This document shows positions 1 to 11,960 of a stretch of DNA of 64,000 nt, one piece after another; position 1 is the stretch's first letter, and each line of letters starts with the position of its first letter. The notes under the pieces are model-generated. The model did no database searches. It was not told where the DNA came from and saw only the letters and a program-made list of their open reading frames with translations. Made by a program: the position numbers and the translations under genes. The stretch is from Globodera rostochiensis (taxonomy: Eukaryota > Nematoda > Chromadorea > Rhabditida > Heteroderidae), in assembly GCA_018350325.1 (NCBI GenBank), contig JAEVLN010000016.1, positions 610,193-674,192 of the forward strand, written 5' to 3'.

Positions 1-41
1 TCAATCTTATTGCTGGCATTTGGTGACTGATTTTCCCACAG

Positions 42-143
42 ATTGGCGTCGTTTGGCCAATTCGGGACAAGACACAATGGATCATCAGCGAGAAGGACGC
101 CAAAAGCCCGTCCTTTGGCACTCTTTCGACAGCGAATGAATAA
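42..143 (+). CDS. Possible 3'-terminal exon of a gene lying left of the window
   Basis: A strong acceptor (TTTTCCCACAG) ends at base 41. It is followed by 33 open codons ending in TAA at 141-143; the predicted tail begins IGVVWPIRDK and ends STANE. An AATAAA overlaps the stop and a second lies near 231. A different frame is also open from the window edge to a TGA at 137-139, so the frame is not certain. The product is not recognisable. Confidence 0.3.
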   Translation: MGVVWPIRDKTQWIISEKDAKSPSFGTLSTANE

Positions 144-547
144 AAATCTATTCTCCGCGTTTCCCTCTCCGTTGGCATTCATTTTCATAATCAATTCAAA
201 GGGAATTTAAACTCTGTCGTAATGTCCAAAATAAATTATAAGTCAATTGCCAGCTAGTTCAAGTTTATCCGATCCACCAGCTGATGTTGTCATGCTTCTC
301 CCAATCATTCACTCAACTTGGACTAATTAAGGATATCAACAAGTGGCTGGGATTAGTGGTGGATTGGGCGAGTGAATTGAATTGAATTATGGCTGCATAC
401 GAAGGGAGGACCAGAAACAGTGATCCGATCGGAAAAAAGAAGCCTCGTCGCGTCGTCATTCTTCAACCGTTCACATCCAATTTGTTAATGCTATGGAACC
501 TGAATGGCGAGTGGACTGACTGACTGTTAGGGGAATGAATTTGAGGA
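144..547. other. Intergenic, no feature seen
   Basis: Ordinary mixed-composition sequence between the possible gene end and the G-rich block. No coding frame with splice support was found on either strand. Confidence 0.4.
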
Positions 548-1110
548 GGGAAGATGATCGGGGAGGGGGGGGGGGGAGGAAAGGGAGGGGAGGGGGGGGG
601 GGGGGAAGGGGGGGGGGAGGGGAGGGAGGGGGGAAGGGGAAGGGGGAGGGGGGGGGGAGGAAAGGGAGGGGAGGGGGGGGGGGAAGGGGGGGGGGAGGAA
701 AGGGAGGGGAGGGGGGGGGAAGGGGAGGGGAGGGGGGAGGGGGGGGGGAGGGGAGGGGAGGGGGGAGGGGGGGGGGAGGAAAGGGAGGGGAGGGGGGGGG
801 AAGGGGGGGGGAGGAAAGGGAGGGGAGGGGGGGGGAAGGGGAGGGGAGGGGGGAGGGGGGGGGGGAAGGGGAGGGGAGGGGGGAGGGGGGGGGGGAGGAA
901 AGGGAGGGGAGGGGGGGGGAAGGGGGGGGGAGGGGAGGGGGGGGGGGAAGGGGAAGGGGGAGGGGGGGGGGAGGAAAAGGGAGGGGAGGGGGGGGGGAAG
1001 GGGAGGGGAGGGGGGAGGGGGGGGGAGGAAAGGGAGGGGAGGGGGGGGGGGGAAGGGGGGGGGAGGGGAGGGAGGTGGGAAGGGGAAGGGGAGGGGGGGG
1101 GGGGGAAGAA
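548..1110 (+). repeat. G-rich purine tract
   Basis: About 560 bases made only of G and A, mainly GGGGAGGGG, GGGGGGAAGG and GAGGAAAGGG modules of irregular length. Long frames are open on both strands (poly-Gly/Arg/Glu or poly-Pro/Ser/Leu) only because the tract lacks stop codons. It is strongly polypurine on one strand, a composition able to form G-quadruplex or triplex structures. Confidence 0.9.
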
Positions 1111-1532
1111 TAGCTGAGTGATTGGTCCGAATGAACAGCCCTTTCACACGGGCATATAGCAGGTATGAAGAGATTGTGAAGGTTCGGTCTGCACAACAAT
1201 GGATCGGATTGGACACAAAGAATAAATGCCCTGCTGGACTGATCTGAATTTCCCTCCCCCTCCATTTGACGACGAAAACCCCACACTGAATGAATAGATT
1301 ATCGATGGTTTGGTCATCGGATTGGAGAAGCGGATAACAGAGGCACAAAACGGCTTCTCATTATCCTCCCACTTCCCTGCGTCTCCCACCTCCATCCATC
1401 TCGCGCACTGCTGGATTAACCCAAATTACCATTGTGTTTCTTAAAGAAAATCCTCTTTTATGGAATAGCAGTGAAAAAATGGAAGTGAAGGGATAAGAAT
1501 TCCGACTTTCTCACTTCCATTCCCTTTCGCCC
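1111..1532. other. Unique spacer between two low-complexity blocks
   Basis: Mixed-composition DNA. A minus-strand frame of 83 codons (1395-1144) is open but has no recognisable product or splice support, so no gene is called. Confidence 0.3.
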
Positions 1533-2835
1533 CCCTCACCTTCCCCTCCCCCCTTTCCCCCTCCCCCCTCACCTTCCCCTCCCCCCTTTCCCCCTCCCCC
1601 TCCCCCCTCACCTTCCCTCCCACCCTTTCCCCCTCCCCACTCACCTTCCCCTCCCCCCTTTCCCCCTCCCCCTCCCCCCTCACCTTCCCCTCCCCCCTTT
1701 CCCCCTCCCCCTCACCTTCCCCTCCCCCCTTTTCCCCTCCCCCCTCCCCCCTCACCTTCCCCTCACCCCTTTCCCCCTCCCCCCTCACCTTCCCTCCCCC
1801 CTTCCTCCTCCCCTCCCCCCTCACCTTCCCCTCCCCCCTTTCCCCCTCCCCCCTCACCTTCCCCTCCCCCCTTTCCCCCTCCCCCCTCCCCCTCACCTTC
1901 CCCTCACCCCTTTCCCCCTCCCCCCTCACCTTCCCCTCCCCCCTTTCCCCCTCCCCCCTCACCTTCCCCTCACCCCTTTCCCCCTCACCTTCCCCTCCCC
2001 CCTCACCTTCCCCTCCCCCCTTTCCCCCTCCCCCCTCCCCCTTCACCTTCCCCTCCCCCCTTTCCCCCTCCCCCCTCACCTTCCCCTCCCCCCTCCCCCC
2101 TCACCTTCCCCTCCCCCCTTTCCCCCCTCCCCCCTCACCTTCCCCCCCCCCTCTGCCCCCCTCACCTTCCCCCCCCCCTCTGCCCACCTTCCCCCTCACC
2201 TCCCCCTACCCCTTTCCCCCTCCCCCCTCACCTTCCCCTCCCCCCTTTCCCCCTCCCCCCCCCTCCTCCCCCCCCTCACCACTCCCCCCCCCCCCTCTGC
2301 CCACCTTCCCACCCTCCCACCCTCCCCCCTTTCCCCCTCCCCCCCCTCACCACTCCCCCTCCCCCTCTGCCCACCTTCCCCCCCCCCCTCACCTCCCCCC
2401 CTTCCCCCCTCTCCCCCTCCCCCCCCCCCTTCACCTTCTCCCCCCCCTCACCTTCTACACCTCCCCCTCACCTTCCCTCCCCCCTCTGCCCACCTTCCCC
2501 CCCTCACCTTCCCCTCCACCCTCTCACCTCCCCCCTTTCCCTCTCTCACCCCTTCCCCCCCCACCCCCTCACATCCCCCCCCTCCCCCCTCTCCCCCTCC
2601 CCCCCCCCCCTCACCTTCTCCCCACCCTTTCCCCCTCCCCCCCCCCTCACCTCCTCCACCCCCTCACCTTCTCCCCACCCTTTCCCCCCCCCCTCACCTC
2701 CTCCACCCCCTCACCTTCCCCCCCCCTCACCTCCTCCACCCCCTCACCTTCTCCCCCACCCTTTCCCCCTCCCCCCCCCTCACCTCCTCCACCCCCTCAC
2801 CTTCCCCCCCCCCTCACCTCCCCCCCTTCCCCCAC
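1533..2835 (+). repeat. C-rich pyrimidine minisatellite
   Basis: About 1.3 kb of irregular repeats built from the modules CCCCTCACCTTCCCCT and CCCCTTTCCCCCT, drifting to the right into CACCTCCTCCACCCCCT modules. It is the strand-mirror in composition of the G-rich tracts at 548-1110 and 22157-22722 (GGTGAGGGGG). Any coding frame here is a composition artefact. Confidence 0.9.
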
Positions 2836-3199
2836 CATCCAAAGACACCTCCAAAGCATTTAAGCAAATAAATTGCTGTCCATTCTTCCAATCAGCAACC
2901 AGCCGATAGTTTGATCTATTCACCTCCATCCCCACCATTGTTTTGTTTTCACGAGAAGACCAAAACAGGCGTACCTTCCATCATATTATTTACCTTTTGA
3001 GCAACTTTTTTTTCTTTCCTCAAAACCCCCTTAACATTTTTGTTTACTCATTTAAAGCAATAAATTTATTTAGTTGAGTTGAGAGAAAGGAATTCTTTAT
3101 CTTTCATTAGATGAGTTCGCAAAAAATAAATATTAAAAAGTACGTAGGGGTAGGTGAATGATAGAATGAAGGGAATTTGTGAATTTTTATCTGTTCATC
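2836..3199. other. AT-rich unique spacer
   Basis: AT-rich, mixed sequence between two pyrimidine arrays. No gene seen. Confidence 0.4.
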
Positions 3200-6100
3200 C
3201 CCCCCCCCAGCAGTCATTCCCATTCCCTCCTCTCCCCCTCCTCCTCCTCCGCCTCCTCCTCCTCCCTTCACTCCCCCTCCTCCTCCTCCTCCTCCGCCTC
3301 CTCCCCCTCCTCCCCCTCCTCCGCCTCCTCCGCCTCCTCCGCCTCCTCCTCCTCCTCCTCCTCCTCCCTCCTCCTCCGCCTCCTCCCCCTCCTCCGCCTC
3401 CTCCGCCTCCTCCGCCTCCCTTCACTCCCCCTCCTCCTCCTCCTCCCCCTCCTCCGCCTCCTCCGCCTCCTCCCCCTCCTCCGCCTCCTCCTCCTCCTCC
3501 TCCTCCTCCTCCTCCGCCTCCTCCCCCTCCTCCGCCTCCTCCGCCTCCTCCCCCTCCTCCGCCTCCTCCTCCTCCTCCGCCTCCTCCGCCTCCTCCCCCT
3601 CCTCCGCCTCCTCCTCCTCCTCCTCCTCCGCCTCCTCCGCCTCCTCCCCCTCCTCCGCCTCCTCCTCCTCCTCCGCCTCCTCCCCCTCCTCCCCCTCCTC
3701 TCCCTCCTCCGCCTCCTCCGCCTCCTCCGCCTCCCTTCACTCCCCCTCCTCCTCCTCCTCCTCCGCCTCCTCCCCCTCCTCCGCCTCCTCCGCCTCCTCC
3801 CCCTCCTCCGCCTCCTCCTCCTCCTCCTCCTCCTCCTCCTCCGCCTCCGCCTCCTCCCCCTCCTCCGCCTCCTCCGCCTCCTCCCCCTCCTCCGCCTCCT
3901 CCGCCTCCTCCCCCTCCTCCGCCTCCTCCTCCTCCTCCGCCTCCTCCCCCTCCTCCCCCTCCTCTCCCTCCTCCGCCTCCTCCGCCTCCTCCGCCTCCCT
4001 TCACTCCCCCCTCCTCCTCCTCCGCCTCCTCCCCCTCCTCCGCCTCCTCCGCCTCCTCCCCCTCCTCCGCCTCCTCCTCCTCCTCCTCCTCCTCCTCCTC
4101 CTCCTCCGCCTCCGCCTCCTCCCCCTCCTCCGCCTCCTCCGCCTCCTCCCCCTCCTCCGCCTCCTCCTCCTCCTCCGCCTCCTCCCCCTCCTCCCCCTCC
4201 TCCGCCTCCTCCGCCTCCTCCCCCTCCTCCGCCTCCTCCTCCTCCTCCTCCTCCTCCTCCTCCGCCTCCTCCTCCTCCTCCCTTCACTCCCCCTCCTCCT
4301 CCTCCTCCTCCGCCTCCTCCCCCTCCTCCCCCTCCTCCGCCTCCTCCGCCTCCTCCCCCTCCTCCGCCTCCTCCTCCTCCTCCTCCTCCTCCGCCTCCTC
4401 CGCCTCCTCCGCCTCCTCCCCCTCCTCCGCCTCCTCCTCCTCCTCCGCCTCCTCCCCCTCCTCCCCCTCCTCCGCCTCCTCCGCCTCCTCCCCCTCCTCC
4501 GCCTCCTCCTCCTCCTCCTCCTCCTCCGCCTCCTCCTCCTCCTCCTCCTCCTCCTCCTCCTCCGCCTCCTCCCCCTCCTCCGCCTCCTCCGCCTCCTCCG
4601 CCTCCCTTCACTCCCCCTCCTCCTCCTCCTCCCCCTCCTCCGCCTCCTCCGCCTCCTCCCCCTCCTCCGCCTCCTCCTCCTCCTCCTCCTCCTCCTCCTC
4701 CGCCTCCTCCCCCTCCTCCGCCTCCTCCGCCTCCTCCCTCCTCCCTCCTCCGCCTCCTCCTCCTCCTCCGCCTCCTCCGCCTCCTCCCCCTCCTCCGCCT
4801 CCTCCTCCTCCTCCTCCTCCGCCTCCTCCTCCGCCTCCTCCCCCTCCTCCGCCTCCTCCGCCTCCTCCCCCTCCTCCGCCTCCTCCTCCTCCTCCGCCTC
4901 CTCCCCCTCCTCCCCCTCCTCTCCCTCCTCCGCCTCCTCCGCCTCCTCCGCCTCCCTTCACTCCCCCTCCTCCTCCTCCTCCTCCGCCTCCTCCCCCTCC
5001 TCCGCCTCCTCCGCCTCCTCCCCCTCCTCCGCCTCCTCCTCCTCCTCCTCCTCCTCCTCCGCCTCCGCCTCCTCCCCCTCCTCCGCCTCCTCCGCCTCCT
5101 CCCCCTCCTCCGCCTCCTCCTCCTCCTCCGCCTCCTCCCCCTCCTCCCCCTCCTCCGCCTCCTCCGCCTCCTCCCCCTCCTCCGCCTCCTCCTCCTCCTC
5201 CTCCTCCTCCTCCTCCGCCTCCTCCTCCTCCCTTCACTCCCCCTCCTCCTCCTCCTCCTCCGCCTCCTCCCCCTCCTCCCCCTCCTCCGCCTCCTCCGCC
5301 TCCTCCCCCTCCTCCGCCTCCTCCTCCTCCTCCTCCTCCTCCTCCGCCTCCTCCGCCTCCTCCGCCTCCTCCCCCTCCTCCGCCTCCTCCTCCTCCTCCG
5401 CCTCCTCCCCCTCCTCCCCCTCCTCCGCCTCCTCCGCCTCCTCCCCCTCCTCCGCCTCCTCCTCCTCCTCCTCCTCCTCCGCCTCCTCCCCCTCCTCCGC
5501 CTCCTCCGCCTCCTCCGCCTCCTCCCCCTCCTCCGCCTCCTCCTCCTCCTCCCCCTCCTCCCCCTCCTCTCCCTCCTCCGCCTCCTCCGCCTCCTCCGCC
5601 TCCTCCGCCTCCTCCCCCTCCTCCCCCTCCTCTCCCTCCTCCGCCTCCTCCGCCTCCTCCCCCTCCTCCGCCTCCTCCTCCTCCTCCTCCTCCTCCTCCT
5701 CCTCCTCCTCCTCCGCCTCCTCCCCCTCCTCCGCCTCCTCCTCCTCCTCCGCCTCCTCCCCCTCCTCCCCCTCCTCTCCCTCCTCCGCCTCCTCCGCCTC
5801 CTCCGCCTCCCTTCACTCCCCCTCCTCCTCCTCCTCCTCCGCCTCCTCCCCCTCCTCCGCCTCCTCCGCCTCCTCCCCCTCCTCCGCCTCCCTTCACTCC
5901 CCCTCCTCCTCCTCCTCCTCCGCCTCCTCCCCCTCCTCCGCCTCCTCCGCCTCCTCCCCCTCCTCCGCCTCCTCCTCCTCCTCCTCCTCCTCCTCCGCCT
6001 CCGCCTCCTCCCCCTCCTCCGCCTCCTCCGCCTCCTCCCCCTCCTCCGCCTCCTCCTCCTCCTCCGCCTCCTCCCCCTCCTCCGCCTCCTCCGCCTCCTC

Positions 6101-7071
6101 CCCCTCCTCCGCCTCCTCCTCCTCCTCCTCCGCCTCCTCCTCCTCCCTTCACTCCCCCTCCTCCTCCTCCTCCTCCGCCTCCTCCCCCTCCTCCCCCTCC
6201 TCCGCCTCCTCCGCCTCCTCCCCCTCCTCCGCCTCCTCCTCCTCCTCCTCCTCCTCCGCCTCCTCCGCCTCCTCCGCCTCCTCCCCCTCCTCCGCCTCCT
6301 CCTCCTCCTCCGCCTCCTCCCCCTCCTCCCCCTCCTCCGCCTCCTCCGCCTCCTCCCCCTCCTCCGCCTCCTCCTCCTCCTCCTCCTCCTCCGCCTCCTC
6401 CCCCTCCTCCGCCTCTTCCGCCTCCTCCCCCTCCTCCGCCTCCTCCTCCTCCTCCGCCTCCTCCCCCTCCTCCCCCTCCTCTCCCTCCTCCGCCTCCTCC
6501 GCCTCCTCCGCCTCCCTTCACTCCCCCTCCTCCTCCTCCGCCTCCTCCCCCTCCTCCCCCTCCTCCGCCTCCTCCGCCTCCTCCCCCTCCTCCGCCTCCT
6601 CCTCCTCCTCCTCCGCCTCCTCCCCCTCCTCCGCCTCCTCCGCCTCCTCCCCCTCCTCCGCCTCCTCCTCCTCCTCCGCCTCCTCCCCCTCCTCCCCCTC
6701 CTCCCCCTCCTCCGCCTCCTCCGCCTCCTCCCCCTCCTCCGCCTCCTCCTCCTCCTCCTCCTCCTCCGCCTCCTCCTCCTCCCTTCACTCCCCCTCCTCC
6801 TCCTCCTCCTCCTCCGCCTCCTCCCCCTCCTCCCCCTCCTCCGCCTCCTCCGCCTCCTCCCCCTCCTCCGCCTCCTCCTCCTCCTCCTCCGCCTCCTCCC
6901 CCTCCTCCGCCTCCTCCGCCTCCTCCCCCTCCTCCGCCTCCTCCTCCTCCTCCGCCTCCTCCCCCTCCTCCCCCTCCTCTCCCTCCTCCGCCTCCTCCGC
7001 CTCCTCCCCCTCCTCCGCCTCCTCCTCCTCCTCCGCCTCCTCCCCCTCCTCCCCCTCCTCTCCCTCTTCCA
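3200..7071 (+). repeat. 3.9-kb CCT/CCG/CCC triplet array with higher-order structure
   Basis: Nearly uninterrupted triplets CCT, CCG and CCC in mixtures such as CCTCCGCCTCCTCCCC. A landmark module (CTTCACTCCCCCTCC) recurs about a dozen times (near 3268, 3420, 3737, 4000, 4283, 4605, 4953, 5230, 5810, 5889, 6146, 6517, 6783), mostly 250-370 bp apart, so the array consists of longer duplicated blocks. Because the period is a multiple of three and the strand is pyrimidine-only, several frames stay open for over 1,200 codons. They would encode poly-Pro, poly-Leu/Arg or poly-Gly and are not treated as genes. Confidence 0.95.
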
Positions 7072-7117
7072 GAAATCCACGAGTTAAACATTACGTTTAA
7101 GCTTTATTTGCAACAAA

Positions 7118-8017
7118 ATGGCCTCTGAACACATTTGTTCCTTGGACACTTTCGAAATTCCGCGTCCAAAATGTGTTGGAATGCAATTTGTGCCCATCCG
7201 AGGTCGGTACGGATACTATCAGGTGGGTGGGCATGTACCGCAGACAAAGGCACTTTCAAAGAAAGCCCATTAAGACTGTGAACAAAGGCGTGGCAATTAA
7301 ATACGGGCTGACCCAACAGCAGCGGAGACCGATGCTGCCAAACAATTGGGTGGAAGTGGCGGAACGAGAAGCCGACGAGCAGCGACAGTTCGTCGACGAT
7401 GGGCTCGGCAGATTTGGGAGGAGGCAGAAAGACCAGAGACCGGAATCGGAGCCGACGCCCGACTACGACAATGAGACGGGGGGACGGTGGTGCGTTGCTG
7501 GCGGTGGAGGGCGGGGAGGGTAAGAAAATGACCAGGGAGCGATTCTTACCGATTGGGGTTGGTTACTTGGTAACTTCAGCAGGAACCCTCAGGAATGCGT
7601 CTCACGAACATTCATTAGCTTCACGACCAAAGATCAAAAGTGCCCAAATTTGCCTTTTACAACTGCCGGAGGGGGGGGGCTAATTTAAGTGGGGAATCGG
7701 AGGACGATCTTTCCACGGTTAGTGTCGACCGAACTGTTGCGGTTCCGGACGGACGTGCACCGCCGGCACCGCCGCTGTCCTTTCTGTTGCGTCAGTCTCT
7801 ACTCGGAAATTCCCGGACACAATCGCCCTCGTCACTTCGTCAAAAGTCGGAAATTGGGGCGGGAGAGAAGCAGCAGAACCCTTTCGATTTGATGGCCAAC
7901 ACAGCAAATGCTTTCATGAGCAGCACTTTTCGAGATGAGCACCCGAAAAAGATAATGTTATTTGGGGATGGAGGAGGTTCGACAAAGACAAAAACGGTGG
8001 TCGATGTGCGCCTGTAA
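7118..8017 (+). CDS. Uncharacterised gene, reading frame broken
   Basis: The start ATG lies in a good context (CAACAAAATGGCC). The frame reads MASEHICSLDTFEIPRPK and hits TAA at 7271. A second frame then continues smoothly (KTVNKGVAIKYGLTQQQ to about 7519) to a donor GTAAGA. An acceptor near 7573 opens a frame beginning RNPQECVSRTFISF, which runs into a G run at about 7670; past that run the frame must shift by one base to continue as NLSGESEDDLSTVSV, ending VDVRL and stop at 8017. The protein-like composition on both sides of each break suggests a real gene with one or two indels, an unseen tiny intron, or a young pseudogene. I do not recognise the family. It starts directly after the triplet array. 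Confidence 0.45.
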
Positions 8018-8298
8018 TGGACGGGATTGGGGCGGAAGAGAACAAATCGATCGACAAATCGAATTTTGTTGTAAGGGCTTCGGTCGTATATTTAATTTAC
8101 TTTCTATTTTAAATTATTAATGCCAACATTTGTACACGAACATTTCCTAATGCTTGGTCAGATCTAGGCAGTTGATCAGTGCTCCTTTTCTGATAGAAAT
8201 GGTCGGCGAACAGCCCCAAAAGTAGGGAAAACCGAGATCATTGCGCGCATTCGCAAAAAACCTTTGAAAGTACAAATTAATTTAGGAAACGGCCGGCA
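8018..8298. other. Intergenic, no feature seen
   Basis: AT-rich interval between the convergent 3' ends of the plus-strand gene and the minus-strand membrane-protein gene. Confidence 0.4.
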
Positions 8299-11255
8299 TC
8301 AAAGTTTCTGTGGATTTGACCCAAAAACAAATTCGATTAAGAAAAGTCTGAAAAATTGATCAGATTGTCCAGAGGCACTCATAAATCCATCCGCTCGTTG
8401 ATTAAAACGGATATATTCATAAGTTCCAAAAATTGGTTTAGGGAGCCGGGAAATGTTTGTATACCATCCAGAGAAACGTTGGCGGGCGCATTCGGCCGTT
8501 TTGGTCAAATTATCCGCTCCAAAAGTGAGAAGTGCGATATCGTAGAGGAGCGTGTGACGCGGCGATTGTTCATCGGAATGGTCGGAGAAAAAGTGGACGC
8601 TGACCTGGGGGGATGGCCATCGAACCATTCAAATTAGCCTAACTTACTGCCAGAATACTGCCGCCTTGCAGCGGGAATCTTGCTTGCCATGGACTGGGAC
8701 TCAGTCGATTCTGCCCGGGGGCCCATTTGACCAGAAAAGTCTGTTGGTGAGGAAGGTCCCAGAGAGGTTTGCACTGGGCCAGCGGAGACTGCTGGAGAGA
8801 GGCATTTCCTTCTTTGTTTTTGCCGGGATGAATGGGTTGGGGGGATGAAAGGAAGAAGGTCGATTCGGAGAGGAAGAGGGGCCGGACGATGCGCTGATGA
8901 GGGCTGACCGAGATGCAAAGCTGTGGGGACGGGGGGGGATGTTTTTTTGAGTTGTCGCTTTCAAACCAAACGGGCCAAAACTGAAAAGCGACATTTTTCA
9001 GATACTTACAAATATGGGGGCTCCACTTAAGAGCATCAGACAGTTTCGGTTAAACAAATTTCTGTTTCGAAACGAGCCCTATTCTCTCCCATTCCAACTC
9101 GATTGATTTCCGGAGGCCATTGGTTGGGCCCGACGAGCTGAGTGGAGAAAATAAGGATGACGTTGAGGAGGATTAGGAACACGGAGAAGCAGAGGGAGAA
9201 GCCGAAGACGACGTAATGGAAGAGAAGAGTGCAGTTACGGACGAAGGATTTAGCACATTTATGCCGATGGGAGAAGGAGTTGCGACTGCACGTGTAGTGG
9301 TGGAGGCACGGGGCGCACCCGACCGAGAGGCAGGCCAGGCAGAAGAGCACTGAGAGCAGGACGCACAAAAGACGCCGGAGGGCACAGAACAACAAGTCGA
9401 CGCTCTGAAGGGGGAGGGCAAATAGCCGAACGACGACACACACCCAACAACAGCACATAGAGAGGCAATATGGACCTTTAGCAACACCCAACTCAGCCAG
9501 AACCCGCAGCACTGTCTTAGGCATCTTTGCTCGCCGTCGTCATTCTCCCCCAAATACAAAGTGCCGCTGGCGGTCCCTCCGCAAAAGGACTTCCCGCGCT
9601 GCACTCCGTACACAGCGGCCGTTGCACGTCGAATTGCCCAGCCCTCGTCCAACTGCGTGTTCCCTTCGGCTTGGGAAGCTGTGGAGGGGTCGGCTGCGAA
9701 GTGATTGCGAAACGACTGACTGCGGGAGGGAAAGGCGGAGTTCGAGTCGCCGGAGGGGCGGAAGACGAGGCGGGCGTAGGCGAAGCGGAGGAGGCACAGC
9801 CTCCAGGAGAGAGAGAGGGCCATGGCCAGGGAGGAGAGAAGCAGCGGCCACGAGAGCACCTCAAGCGTTTCTCGATGAGATCTATTTTCGGCTAAAGATT
9901 AGATCTGAAAAGCCGGAAATTCCAAATCTAAAATATAATTTCCGGGTGGTTTATTATACATTGGGTCCGGTACATCGGCATGCACTCAACAAGAAAAAAT
10001 TGGCCAAGGTGATCGGAGCGTCATGAAGAAGCATAAAGAGAAAGGCGACGCGGAAATTGTTGAATCCGTACAACCATTCCAGAAAAGCCTTAGAGGGCAT
10101 GAGGAGAGGACTGAGAATTCCCTTCCCAGGGGCTTACCTCAATGATGACGGTGAGCCCGTTTTTGTGTACCGTAATGTCCAACCGATGGGCAAATGCGTT
10201 CTCCACACACAACATCTGCGAATGGAAGGCGCTAGGACTTTCGACAGTAGCGGACTTTTCGACAGTACAATAAATTTTAAAAAAATTAAAATTAATTGAA
10301 ATTTTCAAAAAAATTTTTATATGTAAACCAATATTCAAAAGATAGTTTTACCTATATTATTCCAATTCTAATATATGTTCTTGAGTGAGTGAGATGGCAA
10401 TGTTCTTGAGATAACGAAAAGTTATGCCACACTAATCAGAGCTACAATCATGGCACAGAATTTGAAACCGCAAATTTGGGCACATACGAAAGTGTTTTTT
10501 ACTAAAAAATAATTTGAGAAATAGAAATGGGTATCAGAAATTCAGTGAGATAATCAGAGGCATGTAAGCAGAAGATCATCTAATCAAATTTGTATTAAAT
10601 TTATATTGATAAAACTATCTTTCGAATATTGACTTATTGAATATTTCATAAAATTTTTGTACTGCCGGAAAATCCGCTGTCGAAAAGTTCGGTCACCGAA
10701 TGGAAGGGAAGGTTGGTGGTACGTTTGGTACCCCTAAATATAATATTCTCTCTCCCAAATTACCATTAACAGAATGATTAGCATTGTGCCGGAAATGGCC
10801 GCCACAACGAAAAGCAAAGCGAGCCAAAAGTTGAGGGGAAAAGAGCTGAGATGTCCGTGGAGGATGCCGTAAATGTGCACCCAATTGAGGAGGGAGTCCT
10901 GCGAGTAGACGAGCACAGAGACGGCGTACAGAGCATGCCGAAAGGAGGGAAAGGAAATAAAGCGGACGGATAGATGGGGGGGGGGGGGGGAGAGGGGGGG
11001 GGGGATTGATCTGTAATCCCAAGCGGTTTCCATATTAATCCGTTTTCCGGTCGCGACCGGACTCAGACACTATTTAATAGACTATACAACACTTCTGTGC
11101 GTCCATGCGCCATCACCTACATACATCGTTCTGGAAGTGAGCATGGGGATGGTGGGCGAGGCGGTTGAAGAGGCGAATCCCGAGGCGTACAGGTCGAGCA
11201 GTACAAGAACATTGCCAGCTCGAGCTGTGCTGCTGATGGAGCGGACGGAAGACAT
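8299..11255 (-). CDS. Nine-exon multi-pass membrane protein of unknown function
   Basis: Exons (minus): 11255-11121, 10898-10764, 10215-10138, 10088-9974, 9891-9440, 9404-9135, 9078-9010, 8980-8648, 8604-8299. All phases agree and give about 630 residues. The N-terminus is Ser-rich (MSSVRSISSTARAG). Hydrophobic spans fall in exon 2 (FWLALLFVVAAISGTMLIIL), exon 4 (RVAFLFMLLHDAPITLANFF), exon 5 (LSWPLLLSSLAMALSLSW and its 3' end), exon 6 (two spans) and exon 7-8 (LMLLSGAPIFFWPVWF). A soluble C-terminal region follows. It therefore looks like a 6- to 7-pass membrane protein, with a Cys-rich stretch between the exon 6 spans. The intron between exons 7 and 8 is only 29 nt (9009-8981) with textbook GTAAGT and TTTTCAG ends. 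The exon 6/7 junction has two possible donors, and exon 9 may contain a further intron. I could not assign the family. Confidence 0.65.
10238..10695. mobile_element. Small foldback element inside an intron
   Basis: Inverted arms: CTTTTCGACAGTACAA near 10253-10268 mirrors TTGTACTGCCGGAAAATCCG and CTGTCGAAAAGTTCGG near 10655-10695. An inner pair (AAAGATAGTTTTACC / ATAAAACTATCTTTCG) lies between them. It sits in intron 2 of the membrane-protein gene and shares the TGTCGAAA word with the arrays at 25.8 and 27.8 kb. Confidence 0.55.
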
Positions 11256-11414
11256 TTTCAACCGACGACTTTATAATCTGAAAACTTTTGGTTGCGTTCG
11301 GACCCAAAATTTCAGTTTGGTTCGGATACCCAAAGAATCCCCAGGAACCGACAACCCTGCTCATAAGCAAAACTAATTTTCTGGTCGCATTTTCCGGGCA
11401 CGGGACATCGCATC

Positions 11415-11960
11415 GCTGGTGGCATTCATCAACGCAGGTCCGGTAGTGGGGAGAAGGACAAAAGAGAGGGGGTCGTTTGGGCGTTGCCCTTTGGGCGCCG
11501 TCGTTTGGGCGCTGCTGTTTGGGCGCCGTCGTTTGGGCGCTGCTGTTTGGGCGCCGGGGACGTTTGGGCGCCGTGGACGTTTGGGCGCCAGTAACATTTT
11601 TTGCAAGGAGCAGATCGAATTGCAGAATCTGCGTTATAAACATCAAACTATAATGTTTTTGCAGCATTTCACACTTTCACAAGGTTCGTTAGGCTTAGAC
11701 CTAAGCCACCCTAAGCTTAGGCTTAGGCTTAGGCCTAGGCAAAAAATAATGGACCAGTAATTGATGTAAATAGTACGATGTGAAAACGAATCACCAGCAC
11801 AACCAACTTCACGTCATTTTGGAAAACTTTTTTTGTTATTTTTCAGCTCGGAATAGTTACTGGCGCCCAAACGTCCCTGGCGCCCAAACAGCAGCGCCCC
11901 AACGTCGGCGTCCAAACGCCAGCGCCCAAACGTCCTGTTCCCGGACAAAAGGCCCGGTAG
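11415..11960. mobile_element. Foldback element with TTTGGGCGC word arrays
   Basis: The left arm (about 11478-11595) repeats the word TTTGGGCGC with CTGCTG/CGTCG/CGGGGACG linkers and ends GTTTGGGCGCCAGTAAC. The right arm (about 11854-11940) begins GTTACTGGCGCCCAAAC and carries the inverted words. The middle includes a short run of TTAGGC-like hexamers (11690-11740). No coding capacity is visible. Confidence 0.7.
11689..11740 (+). repeat. Short TTAGGC/GCCTAA-like run
   Basis: Imperfect repeats of CTTAGG and its complement (GGCTTAGGCTTAGGCTTAGG), resembling the nematode telomere hexamer TTAGGC. Related runs lie at 16249-16315 and in the 37-bp array at 29563. Most likely an interstitial repeat inside a mobile element. 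Confidence 0.6.

Noticed and set aside
535..2079. Long Gly/Arg/Glu- or Pro/Ser/Leu-rich frames in the G-rich and C-rich tracts
   Set aside because: Composition artefacts of stop-free low-complexity DNA.
3154..7128. Open frames of 800-1,324 codons encoding poly-Pro, poly-Leu/Arg, poly-Gly or poly-Arg
   Set aside because: They exist only because the triplet array has no stop codons; several frames on both strands are open at once and the residues have no protein-like diversity.
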